Assembly: GCA_002914805.1 (NCBI GenBank)
Contig: JXTB01000341.1
Location: forward strand, 334,498 to 398,497
DNA: 64,000 bases
Reading direction: 5' to 3'
Origin: Parasponia andersonii
Taxonomy: Eukaryota > Streptophyta > Magnoliopsida > Rosales > Cannabaceae
Of this stretch, positions 47,901-61,291 are shown piece by piece. The first letter of the stretch is position 1; the number at the start of each line of letters is the position of its first letter. The translations under genes were made by a program, and so were the position numbers. Under the pieces are notes generated by a model that worked only from the letters and a program-made list of their open reading frames with translations, did not search any database and had not been told where the DNA came from.

Positions 47901-49121
47901 TGGTTGGAAGGCAAGATAATCCTAGAGCCAGAGGTATTGCATAAACTCACACTAACTTGAAATTAAAAGCGGAAATGTATCTATACAAATACAAGTATAG
48001 GTATATACCATAAAAGATATTACAGAAGCCACCACGAAGCATGTAGTAAAGACTCCGGAATGAGTCCTCCCAAGCTACTTGTCGTTTTCTTAAAAAATCC
48101 ACTTCCACTGCACAAGGAAAATCGTAAACAATAAATTTTTGTAGAGATAGAGTGGACCGTTATTTTTTAAAGAACTATGTTAGCACACCTCCCTCGGCTG
48201 CTGATGAGGTTAACACTGATATCAGAGAAGAGGGTAGGGTGGATTGAGGATAAACCCATGAATGAAAAATTTTAGAACTAAAGACTTGAGAAGTTGAGTT
48301 ATGCCCTGAGCTGTTGCTTCTACTTTTATCACCAGAGCAAGCAAACTGGTACCCAAAAGAGGAGCCACCAGTATAGGCACCCGCCATGAGTGATCTTTGA
48401 ATCCTAAAGAAAGCAAAATTAAATAGATCAAGATCAACAAATAATAATAAGCTGCTTAAACTAAATCAGGAAGAAAAAAAATGCAAACCAAAAAGAATGT
48501 GATAAGGAAACTAAAAGTATTTCATTTGATAATGGGGAGCGAGAGAAGATAAAATAACGATAAGAGAAGATCTCTCCATCTTTGCTCTCTTAATATTTGA
48601 TGCATATGATTACATGATTACTANGTAATGCAAACACTGTCCCCTAAGTGGAAGAAAAAAATCCATAAGATCACATTGAAGATACATATTATCAGAAAAC
48701 TAAAAAAATGAATGAGAATAGAAAATCTGATGCTAATTCAAGGATCATTTTCATGCATATGAGTGTCTAAACACAGGAGAAATCATTTAACTGAGCAAAA
48801 ACAGAGCCCTAATAATAAACTTCATATCAGACACTGAAAGCTAAAAATAATGTTGCTCACAACTTTAGATGTACTCACCATGATATAGAGGAAGAAGATA
48901 ACACCTGCATACTAGTTTTCAGAGTAAAATCCAAAGGCACCTTTTGGCCAGTTAGGCAGAGATTGCCCAAATTAGCCATTGTATGATCGACATATCTTTC
49001 AGAGGAAGAATCAGATAAACCATTAATGTCTGAAGTTTCACGGGCAGCTAGTCCTTTTAACGCTTTGTTCTATTAAACATTTCAGAACTTTTTATCAATA
49101 AAATCTCTATCAAGCAAATTT

Positions 49122-49158
<37 letters not shown>

Positions 49159-50126
49159 AAGAGAGATGCTGTATATACCATATCAACGTTTGCAAATCCA
49201 GATGATTTGTCATCACCCAATGAAAGCTCAGTAACACTACGAAACACACGTTGGGGACCTTTTTCAGTTGTTTGACACTCCCCATCATCTTTTGCAACTT
49301 CAGTGGAATCAATAGACTTTTCCTTACTGCCTCAGAGAATAATATAGAACTAATAAAAATAAGGAACCAAGCACGTGCCTAATGATCATAACAATGAAAT
49401 TCATACTGAAACGCCTACCATAATGGTTCATGCCTTTTCTTAGCAGCTAGACTAGAAAGCAGAGATAAATTCTTCAGGCTGCTAGGTTGCTCCATCGAGA
49501 CATCCTGAACAAATTACCAATAAATTTTGTGAAACCAAGAGGATTCCATTTGGACATTGAAATCAAGTATAAACTCTCAAAGAAAAAAATACTGGTAATA
49601 AGTAATATATACTAGAAATGTGCAGACCTTAGCATTTTCTTTTCCAGAAAGCATTCTGAACCTAGACTTCTTCGCAGGATATAGTTCATCCATATGAGTG
49701 TCAATGTATCTAGGGTTCCTTGACAGCTCTGGTTTCTTTAGTCCATTATTCAGCTCACTATTGTTGAACAAAGAAAACAAGCATGTTACTTATGAGTTGG
49801 AACTAAGGTTAAAGGAAAACTGGGGAAAAGCTTGCCTTGTAGAACCAAGCACAGGGGCTGGAGATTCATCAACAATCTCTATTGCATTCATGCGCTTCAA
49901 CTGCTCCCCCTGTCAAGAATATTAGAGTGATAAGAGTAAGAAAACTGTTCTCACAATTCCTCTGTCACGAATAGGTTGCCTTCTATAAACAAAATCCTGA
50001 ATTTTTGTAACTTACCCTCAGTTCGGATGGTGTCTTTCTTTTGACCATTGGAGCAACCTTGATAGCACCACCACCAATCTGGAGAGAAGTGGATGGCACA
50101 GAACTGGGTTTAGCAACCTTGGCCAT
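44925..50126 (-). CDS. DONSON: DONSON (downstream neighbour of Son) homologue
   Basis: In animals DONSON/Humpty dumpty is a nuclear replication-fork factor helping to assemble and protect the CMG helicase; the plant copy is presumed similar. I trace 14 coding exons: 50126-50016, 49909-49836, 49757-49628, 49504-49419, 49326-49179, 49069-48879, 48402-48188, 48107-48009, 47610-47489, 46786-46685, 46512-46403, 46272-46185, 45732-45539, 45183-44925. They join in frame to 642 residues without stops. Residues 1-318 are low-complexity and Ser/Lys-rich (MAKVAKPSSVPSTSLQIGGG start; KRKTPSELR). The conserved half has LRKRQVAWEDSFRSLYYMLR, PHFVVMFTGCDGMGRI, YISQSTRSLRALLREH, EIEKQNLGQTRRLN, AYIPPWIICSICAVMGSEGK and the ASYAFGIPEAL tail. 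All introns are GT-AG except intron 2 (GC-AG). The start is the first ATG after the long 5' intron-like region. Confidence 0.9.
45990..46065. repeat. (GT)n/(GA)n microsatellite in a DONSON intron
   Basis: GTGTGAGTGT then GTGTGTGTGT and GAGAGAGATA in the intron between exons 12 and 13. A second (GT)n(GA)n run lies at 49122-49165 in intron 5. Confidence 0.9.
48624..48624. other. Single ambiguous base
   Basis: One N in the DONSON intron between exons 6 and 7; no effect on the coding sequence. Confidence 0.95.
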
Positions 50127-50930
50127 ACAATACTATCAGAATTCGGATACTATTGGCAGCTCCTTAATGAATCACCCCGTCTCCACCTCTGAAAAACATT
50201 CAACCATCATTCAATTAGTAGAAAATAATGCAAAACTGATTCTTATTCTTATCATCCCCCTCCTGTCCTATCCCATCAATCAAAAACTGTGCTACCTATA
50301 GACTATAATCCCGCTAGGGAATGCACATTCAGATAGTACCCTTTTGAAGGTGCTAGTCTAGATAGCTAACTTAACTTCGTAAAACGAATCTGAATTTAAA
50401 CCCACCCTAAGAAATCTGAATGACGGTGACTCAAGAATACGAAAAAAAAAAAATTGTTGAAAGAGTCACTGCATCTTGAATCTTCCATAAAACATCATAT
50501 CAAGCTCCTAAAAATCCAAAGAAAAAGTTCGATTCGCACGAAAAGCTACTTACTCCGGGAACTTCATTCAAGTAAACCTAGTTCGTTTTTCCAAAATACT
50601 TTTCGCATAAATTGAGTTCCAGTAACTTACTAACATAAGCAAGTGTACTAACTTCACTATCAGAACTAACTATGTCGTTCACTACCCAATATCCATATGA
50701 ACCCTAGAAGGCTAAAACACAAATTACGCGCTATATTCGATTAAATTCGGTCAAAAGCAACGCAATTTCATAGTCGAGAGACTGAAGCACTACCGTACGT
50801 CCTCGAAGAAGATGAAAGATCGGTACCCCAGAGACGCATTCGAAGAACCGAGAAAAACCCAGAAAATCAGAGCGACCTCTGATCGCGATAATGGAGTTTC
50901 GAATCGATTTGCCCCAAAGAGAGGAGAGGT
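50127..50930 (-). promoter_or_regulatory. DONSON 5' untranslated region, probably with an intron
   Basis: On the minus strand a UTR-like exon rich in TCTTCTTCGAGG lies near 50800-50870 and ends at a possible donor (GAGGAC|GTACGG, about 50797). An acceptor-like ...CTGATAG precedes the ATG at about 50133. The transcript start is not visible. Confidence 0.4.
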
Positions 50931-50933
50931 CTA

Positions 50934-50947
50934 GGGGGGGGGGGGGA

Positions 50948-50996
<49 letters not shown>
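50934..50996. repeat. Poly-G tract
   Basis: G13, then AGA, then about 47 consecutive G's. It lies near the 5' end of DONSON, C-rich on the gene's sense strand, and explains the poly-Gly ORF at 50891. The length is doubtful, since such runs are poorly sequenced. Confidence 0.9.
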
Positions 50997-50998
<2 letters not shown>

Positions 50999-50999
50999 A

Positions 51000-52193
51000 A
51001 CCTGGAAGAGAGAGAGAGGAGAATGAAGGAGAGGCAATGGAGACGGAGAAGAAGGTGGGAAAATAGAGGAAAGTTGATGAATTTTGGGATTTTATTTGAA
51101 CATTTTGGAATTCCCTCCTGTAACTAACGCCGTTAGTGATCTGCCGTTAAGGACCGTTTATCATCTATTTGTAATTGTATGCCCTCTTTGAAATGTGGAC
51201 CTTTGAAGTTTGGAATTGTAGGGGGACTTTTCTTGTTGTTTTCTTTTGTTGGCATATCCTGTTATTTTGTATATTTTAAGCAATAATTAAAAAAATAATT
51301 ATGAAGTAAACAGGAGAGTTTCATCTTAGTCGTCATCTTCCTTTCTATCATCTTATTCTTCATCCTCTTCGCTATGTCTCTTCCTTTCCATCATTTTATT
51401 CTTCATCCTCTTCACTATGTCTGTTTGGGGGCCATAATTGGCATAAATATTAGAGAGATATAGTTTTGATTCAAAGTAAGCAGTTCTAATTAATCCATTC
51501 AGTTATTATATGGACCAATTTGAATGAGATCATTAACTATAGGATCTTGTCCTTGTTCCATGCCAGAAGACTTGCTACGAGGTTTTATCTAAATTGTTTA
51601 TAGCAAATAATAGGATTAATATCACTTTTATACATTATATTTTGACACTTTGTTCAAAATGTACATTGTGTATTAATTATTATCAACATTGACTTTTAAG
51701 TTTGAAATTTGTTACAAATTTATACTCTGACACCAATTTAGAGCAATTAATTTACTAGTATATTATTTAAAAATTTTAAATAAATCATATAAAAACTGAT
51801 CCGATAATAAGTTTATTAAATTATCTTGATAAATTAACTACTCTAAATTGATGTTAGAGTATTAATTTATAACAAATATTAAATCTAAGTGTCAATATTA
51901 ATAATAACCAAAACACAAGGTATAAACTAAACAAAGTATCAAAATACAAAATATAAAAGTGTTTTATCCCCAAATATAATAATTAACTTCCGATTAACAT
52001 CAGTTTAACTTGCTGTTAAAATAAAAAAAATAATAAAAAAATCTTTTTTTATGACCTAATTTCATGTAAGTTTTTGAGGTATTCTAAATTTACGTTTTTT
52101 ATGTATTTAATTCGAGTTTCTATGGAAATTTTCATAGAATTTGTTGTTGTTGCATGCATGATTTTTACAAGATTAGGAAAGTAAAACATGTCA
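51000..52193. other. Spacer with a 43-bp tandem repeat
   Basis: CTTCCTTTC(T/C)ATCAT(C/T)TTA then TTCTTCATCCTCTTC(G/A)C and TATGTCT is repeated at 51337 and 51380. Poly-purine GAGAGAGAGGAGA follows the poly-G tract. Otherwise AT-rich with nothing recognised. Confidence 0.6.
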
Positions 52194-52202
52194 ATAAAAC
52201 TA

Positions 52203-53224
52203 GGATAAATGGCTCTATTGGTCCTTGATCTATGGAAAAAGCTTCATTTTAGTTCTTAAACTATTAACGTTTGGTAGGAGATAAGAAAACTAGGAAGGAT
52301 CGGGAACTGATGGAGAATGTGAAAGAGGGAGTGGAGAGTGATAATCTCATTAACTTTTAGTGTGAACGATGGAAGATAAGAAATGATAAAGAATATTTAT
52401 TCATGAAATTATTATATTATACATTTTACAATTTTTTAAACAATTATTTTAAAGGGTATATATGCCAATTCCTTTTTTTTTTTAATTTCATTTCTCCAAA
52501 ATCCTTCCAAAATTGGAAGAATGAGATTTAGTAGGCCTGGAGGGAGTCTTCCCTGCCCCATTTCTCATCTCTCTCCTACCAAACACGAGATTATAGCTCT
52601 CCCTCTACTCCTCTCCCTCTAACCTTCTTTATCTTCCAACTATCCCTCCTTTGCCTTACCAAATAAAAGTTATTTTACTTTTGTTATACATTCTATTTGA
52701 TTCGGCATAGCATATGTGCATTTGCCCTTTTGTATTATTAATTTCAATGAAATAACACATTTTAAATAATTTTAATATCTCTCCACCTATCTCTCCTATG
52801 CCCTACCAAATAAAAGTTATTTTACTTTTGTTATATATTCTATTTGATTGGGAAAGCACATGTGCATTTGCCCTTTTTGTATTATTAATTTTAATGAAAT
52901 AACACATTTTAAATAGTTTTAATATGCACTCTTATTCCATTCGCATTTATATATATTATTATTTTTTAAATCATTCATTTTTAAATTACTTCAATTCTAA
53001 TCTTTTTATATATAGTTGGCGTATGCTTTCGCATATAAAATAAGTACAATATAAGAGCACATATGTCTAGTGTGCTGATTCTATTAAAGAACAAGATGAA
53101 ATTTATAGTAAAAGAGACTAAAATAATTTTTTTTATTAATTTAAGGACCAAAATGTCAAAATTTAAAATTTAAGAACCAAAGTGAAACTTTCTATAATTT
53201 AATAAACAATATAGTCATTTATCC
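52203..53224. mobile_element. Mutator-type MITE with perfect 9-bp target duplication
   Basis: Flanked by ATAAAACTA at 52194-52202 and again at 53225-53233, nine identical bases. Its ends are inverted repeats: GGATAAATG at the left and CATTTATCC at the right, extending about 60 bp with mismatches (TTCA.TTT.GTTCTTAAA shared). It is 1022 bp and non-coding. Inside, a 147-bp unit (ACCAAATAAAAGTTATTTTA then CTTTTGTTATA.ATTC) is duplicated at 52658 and 52805. A 9-bp duplication is the hallmark of Mutator-like transposition. Confidence 0.8.
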
Positions 53225-53233
53225 ATAAAACTA

Positions 53234-53603
53234 ATAACATCACTTTAAATTATTTGCCTACGTGCTTATTCAGGGTGATTGACAAAGAATTTGGCAAATT
53301 AAAAATTTGGCACTTCATTTGATATCTCTAATTTCAACCAGTAATCCCCCCACCCCTCCTTTTTTCTTTTTTCTTTTTTTTTTTTTCCAAAAAAAGTTAA
53401 AATGAAAGCAAAATTTGACAACACCATGAAAAACTAAAATTAGAAAGGAAAAAATAAATATAACAAAAGTACACATACAAGTATCATATAAATTGGAAAC
53501 TGGAATGATATATATATGTGTGTGTGTGTGTGTGTGACATATATCAGCACTATAAATCACATTGGCACAACCATTACACGATCTAGCACTTACATACTAA
53601 TGT
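53234..53603. other. VQ gene 3' flank with TG microsatellite
   Basis: Contains a T/C-rich tract (53350-53390) and (TA)n(TG)n at 53509-53537. The 3' untranslated region of the VQ gene probably lies within it. Confidence 0.5.
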
Positions 53604-53939
53604 CTAAAATATATAGTTAGCACTAGAATATCCATCAAAGTTATAAGAAGAGGATATTCTTGATGGCACTTCAAAAGTAGTATCCTTAGCAACACAACCA
53701 CCAGCTTCCTCCGCATCACAACAAGTGGAAGTAGAGCAAGCGTAGGCGGTGGCGGCCGCCGCAGCAGCCGATTTTTTCCCTGTGAGTTGCTGAACAAGCC
53801 CCATGAACTCCTCCGGCCGGACATGAATGATCTTAGGCGACCTGAGATACACCACCACCGGCCGGGGAGCACGTGACTTCTTCGTGATCTTCGCGGAACT
53901 TTCCCTGATTGTCAAAGGCGAAGGTCTTGGACCGTTCAT
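53604..53939 (-). CDS. VQ-motif protein, MKS1-like
   Basis: VQ proteins are small plant nuclear cofactors that bind WRKY transcription factors and often MAP kinases, tuning defence and development. This intronless frame gives 111 residues from the ATG at 53939. Residues 3-9 (GPRPSPL) are the MKS1-subgroup N-terminal motif. Residues 27-40 (PVVVYLRSPKIIHV) and the VQ core FMGLVQQLTG (45-54, FxxxVQxLTG) follow. The C-terminal half is an Ala run (57-64), a Cys/Ser stretch and a polar tail ending NYIF. The frame is open to 53987, but the extra 16 residues (MNCGLIFVVVVYKHFN) are unlike the family, so the second ATG is preferred. The gene stands alone between a MITE and a long spacer. GC content is higher than its surroundings. 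Confidence 0.85.
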   Translation of the reverse strand: MNGPRPSPLTIRESSAKITKKSRAPRPVVVYLRSPKIIHVRPEEFMGLVQQLTGKKSAAAAAATAYACSTSTCCDAEEAGGCVAKDTTFEVPSRISSSYNFDGYSSANYIF

Positions 53940-54080
53940 ATTGAAATGTTTATAAACCACCACGACGAAGATTAAGCCACAGTTCAACTCGTTTTTTGGC
54001 TAGATCGAGCTAGCTAGAGGCTGGCCTTGAACATGTGGTATATTGTAGTAGTAGTGAGCAAATATGTTGGAGGAGACATT

Positions 54081-54088
54081 AATTTATA
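54081..54088 (-). promoter_or_regulatory. Probable TATA box of the VQ gene
   Basis: TATAAATT on the minus strand, about 140 bp before the chosen ATG, leaving room for a 5' UTR of about 110 bases. Confidence 0.5.
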
Positions 54089-54099
54089 GTATGGTTTTG

Positions 54100-56030
54100 T
54101 TTGAAAGGGGTATATAGTAGGGGGAGGGGGAGGGTCCATTTCTTAATGGGGTTGGTTAGGAATATAGAGACAAATAGGTGCGTGGTGAGCTCAATTAGAA
54201 ATGGTCTATATTGGCAATATAGAATAATATATTAATTGAGGTTTAGTTATACTGCCGGCGGTCTCTATGGAGACAATATGTTATTATATTAATTTTTTGA
54301 AAAATCAAAATTCAAAAAGAAAAAAAAGAGTATTTGACAAATAAGCTTAGTCGCCAAGTCAAGAGTCAAAGTCTTGCATGGCATGAATTTTTCTCCCTCA
54401 TCCGAACTATTCAACACACATGAGTTGGGGTTTCGGTTTGGATCTTTCTATTCCAGAAAATTGAAACCCTTAAGAGTTATTATAATAATAATAATAATAA
54501 TAATAACATAAATAATCTCGAGATATTGTGATGGTATAAAGATAATATTGCCATAGTAATTATCATTCACACACACAAAAGTTCTCAAATGGGTTGACTT
54601 TTATAATGTTTGACTTATAAAGAAAGAATTTCAAGTTCAAACTATATACCATACATAAAGCCTAAAGGAAAAATATGTATAATATATATACTTCGGGAAG
54701 AACATGGCATATTTATAACAATATGTTTGATATTGACAATGTAAGCACCGAAAACTTTAATTTTGTCTACTAACAGGTTTCCAGGTTCATCCAACGTTGA
54801 AAAAAAGTTCTTTAACCGCTTCTCTAATATCATTTTTATAATCCCCTGTTAGAGTACTAATGCATTGTTTTTTTTCTCTATGGAATCATCGATAGAGACG
54901 GCACAAGAAGTCATAATTTTTATTACGTATTTTCAGCTCCAGAGAAAAAGGAAAAAGAAAGTCGTTATTAGGAACTCGTTATAATATATATTTGTCTATT
55001 TTGGGTTGTGAGATATGAGATTATAGGAGATTGTTGATTTGAGGAACTCGCCGTAAAAAGTAGTAACGACATGTCATATATCTGTACGAGTAACGAGTAA
55101 TTGTAAGAATAAACATAGAAACGACATGTTGGTTGGTGGCAATATATATTATATATTGCAATTGGTATTTATTTCAACCCAATGTAATTTGGTGCCGTAT
55201 TACAAATATATTACCTCATTAATCAGTACCTCTATTTTGTTCTTTCGATAATGTCTTTACATTTTTGTTAAGTTATAAATTTTTTTTTCTTAAACACACA
55301 ATATTCTTTCCTTAAACAACATATTTTGCTTTGGTGCTTGTGCTAAATTGATATTTTTGTTACTTACATCTTTAATTCATATTTTATCTTTGTAAAACAT
55401 AAATTAACTATCGTGTTTTACGTCGTATATATCTTACAACATGTTTTTAAATTACAAAATAATCTCAAAATAAAATCAAGCTAGCAAAATGTGACATTTA
55501 GTTTAATAACCAAAACGTAAACAAAACACAATTAAGACACCAAATATGAGACATGTTTTAAAGTTAAAGAACGAAAAAGAGAATTGGCTAATCTTCAGAG
55601 ATTCAAAATAATATTAAACTCTGTATGTTTCGATAGACAGTACAACATTTTCATATAAAAACGACACCGCGTTTTGCTCAAACAAATCTCTTAAGCTCCT
55701 AGGAATTTGATTCGTACGTCGTTTTCGGTTTAGACAAGCTCCGGAACTTATGGTCCCAAGAAAACGACGGATTGTGCCTAACTGGCATGCTCTTTTAAAC
55801 CTGTCGTTTTCTTATTAAAAATGCCTTAATTCAAAGGAAACGTCGTTTTATGATTTAATATTTTTGTTCACATTTTTCTTTCAAACATAACGCAAATCAA
55901 AGGTGATCATTTTCACTTTGGACCACTGATTTCCCCACCCCACCTTTTTTTGATAAACCAAACCAACCCCCACCCTTTAAAAAAAAAAAAAAAAAGGCTC
56001 TTTTCTAAAGACTTTTGATCATTGAAGTAT
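54100..56030. other. Intergenic spacer
   Basis: Holds (TAA)n at 54479-54507, AT-rich stretches, a cluster of AAACGAC/GTCGTTT words from 55659 to 56275, and an A-run at 55980. No gene is recognised; the minus-strand ORF at 54642 is not gene-like. Confidence 0.5.
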
Positions 56031-56034
56031 TGCG

Positions 56035-56172
56035 GTCAGTCTCAAATTAAAAGCTTTGATAAAAAAAAGGATAATATTAGTAATAAGTAACATATACTAT
56101 ATAAAATGCACAGACCTTGGCATTTTCTTTCCAGAAAGCAGTCTAAACCTTGACTTCTTAGCCGGACGTATA
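56035..56172 (-). pseudogene. Stray fragment of DONSON (exon 3 end plus intron 3)
   Basis: The sequence TAATAAGTAA(C/T)ATATACTA, GCA(C)AGACCTT(G/A)GCATT, TTTCCAGAAAGCA(G/T)TCT and TGACTTCTT(A)GC matches 49597-49681 of DONSON in the same orientation, about 6.5 kb away, and weaker similarity runs back to 56035. It covers the last 60 or so exon bases, the splice donor and part of the intron. Substitutions and a missing base (CTTTCC for CTTTTCC) break the frame. Not functional. Confidence 0.75.
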
Positions 56173-56880
56173 AAAAGAAACCACCGATAATGCGTGTCGT
56201 ATTCATATCAGTGTGGTAAAAGACATGTCACTTTTAATAATTTTAAAACGACATGCCGTTTATTCGTTTGTCGTTTAACGAAACAAAGACCGACATGCGA
56301 CACGCGTTTTCCGTGTAAAACGGTTGCCAAGAGACGGTTAAAATTTCGCGGGAATTGCGTTAATCTACTTTATTCTTCCCCGTTCCCGCTAATCAAATAC
56401 AATTTAATATATGGTCCATCTGGTGCCCACCGCATTTGAAAAACCATAACGCATAATAAAAAAAAAAATAATAATAATAATAATGATAATTAATAACATA
56501 ATTATTATTTCATGGGATTAGCAGCGAGCGACGATCATTCCGACAATGGCGTCTCTTCCATTCACATCATCACAACGCCATAACACTTTTCGACTAAGCT
56601 CCACCTTCCCATATCGATTTTCCCACACTTTCCTTCGTTTTCCTCCGCTTTCTTTCTCTCATTCCTAATATTCCCCCCCCCCCCCCCCCNTTTTTTTTTT
56701 GGTTTCTGTGATTGAGTTTTGGTTCGATCAAGCTCTCTGATGTGGAATTAGATTAGCGAAAAAATCGGGTTTGGTTTGGACGTTTGGGATGATTTCATCA
56801 AGCGAGGAAGTTTGATGATATATAACAGAGGCCTGAGAATTTTTGGAGGTTGATTGTTTGGTTTGGTTTGGTTTGGTTTG
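56173..56880 (+). promoter_or_regulatory. CDPK promoter and 5' UTR
   Basis: Contains a GC-richer zone (56190-56350), an AT-rich strip (56450-56515), a C/T-rich transcript-start-like zone (56560-56670), a C17 run next to an N (56690) and T10, and a 'ggttt' repeat (56855-56880) just before the ATG. No certain TATA box. Confidence 0.4.
56690..56690. other. Ambiguous base between C and T runs
   Basis: One N joins C17 and T10; homopolymer length around it is unreliable. Confidence 0.95.
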
Positions 56881-60643
<3,763 letters not shown>

Positions 60644-61184
60644 TTGCTTAACAACTTGACCCCGGCACACAGTCGATAGTTCCTATCTAACTAACATTTG
60701 CTCTTTCATAGCTTAACAGAAGTTGAGATGCTTGATGTTGTAGAAATTAGCCAGGCTTTTACAGGGAGAGAAAGAAAAGTTTACTCTTTCAATCTAGTCT
60801 TTGTTTTTCTTCTTGTATTTACCATTTACTAGTCCTCTTTTGAGGACACTAAATTGGAATTAGATCATGGAAAAGCTGTTTATAATTTCTTTTTCCCATG
60901 TTAGATAACTAATTCAGCTCAAAAACTTAAGCTGTTAGGAGGTAGGCATATTATATGCGAACACACTTTTCCTGTATGGGTACTACGAAGTGCCCAACAT
61001 GCATATAAAAACAAACGTGCAAACAAACAATAGACCCAAAATCTGACAAGCTAGGGAGTTGCAATGATGTTATAGAAAACTTAAGCTGTTAGAAGGTATG
61101 AGCATATTATATTCTAAGAATTGTAAATAGCATTACTTGAAATCCGTACGAAAGGACAATACCGAGATTGGTTTCAAAGTTAGC
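60644..61184 (+). other. CDPK 3' UTR and flank
   Basis: Follows the TAA at 60641. A T-rich tract with TTGTATTTACC near 60810-60830 may hold the polyadenylation signals. No other gene. Confidence 0.5.
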
Positions 61185-61291
61185 AGTGCTAAAGTTAAAC
61201 TTCTTTTAACACATTATACCACGCTTTTATAATGTACAGTGCTAAAGTTAAACTTCTTTTAACACATTATACCACGCTTTTCTAATGTACA
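61185..61291. repeat. 53-bp tandem duplication
   Basis: AGTGCTAAAGTTAAACTTCT then TTTAACACATTATACCACGC starts at 61185 and 61238, identical except for one base near the end (TTTATAATG against TTTCTAATG), so it is young. Confidence 0.9.

Noticed and set aside
50891-51127. 78-codon ORF with a poly-glycine centre
   Set aside because: It is a reading of the poly-G tract and flanking purine repeats; no domain and no conservation expected.
53597-53872. 91-codon minus-strand ORF overlapping the VQ gene
   Set aside because: It is another frame of the VQ gene; the VQ frame contains the family motifs.
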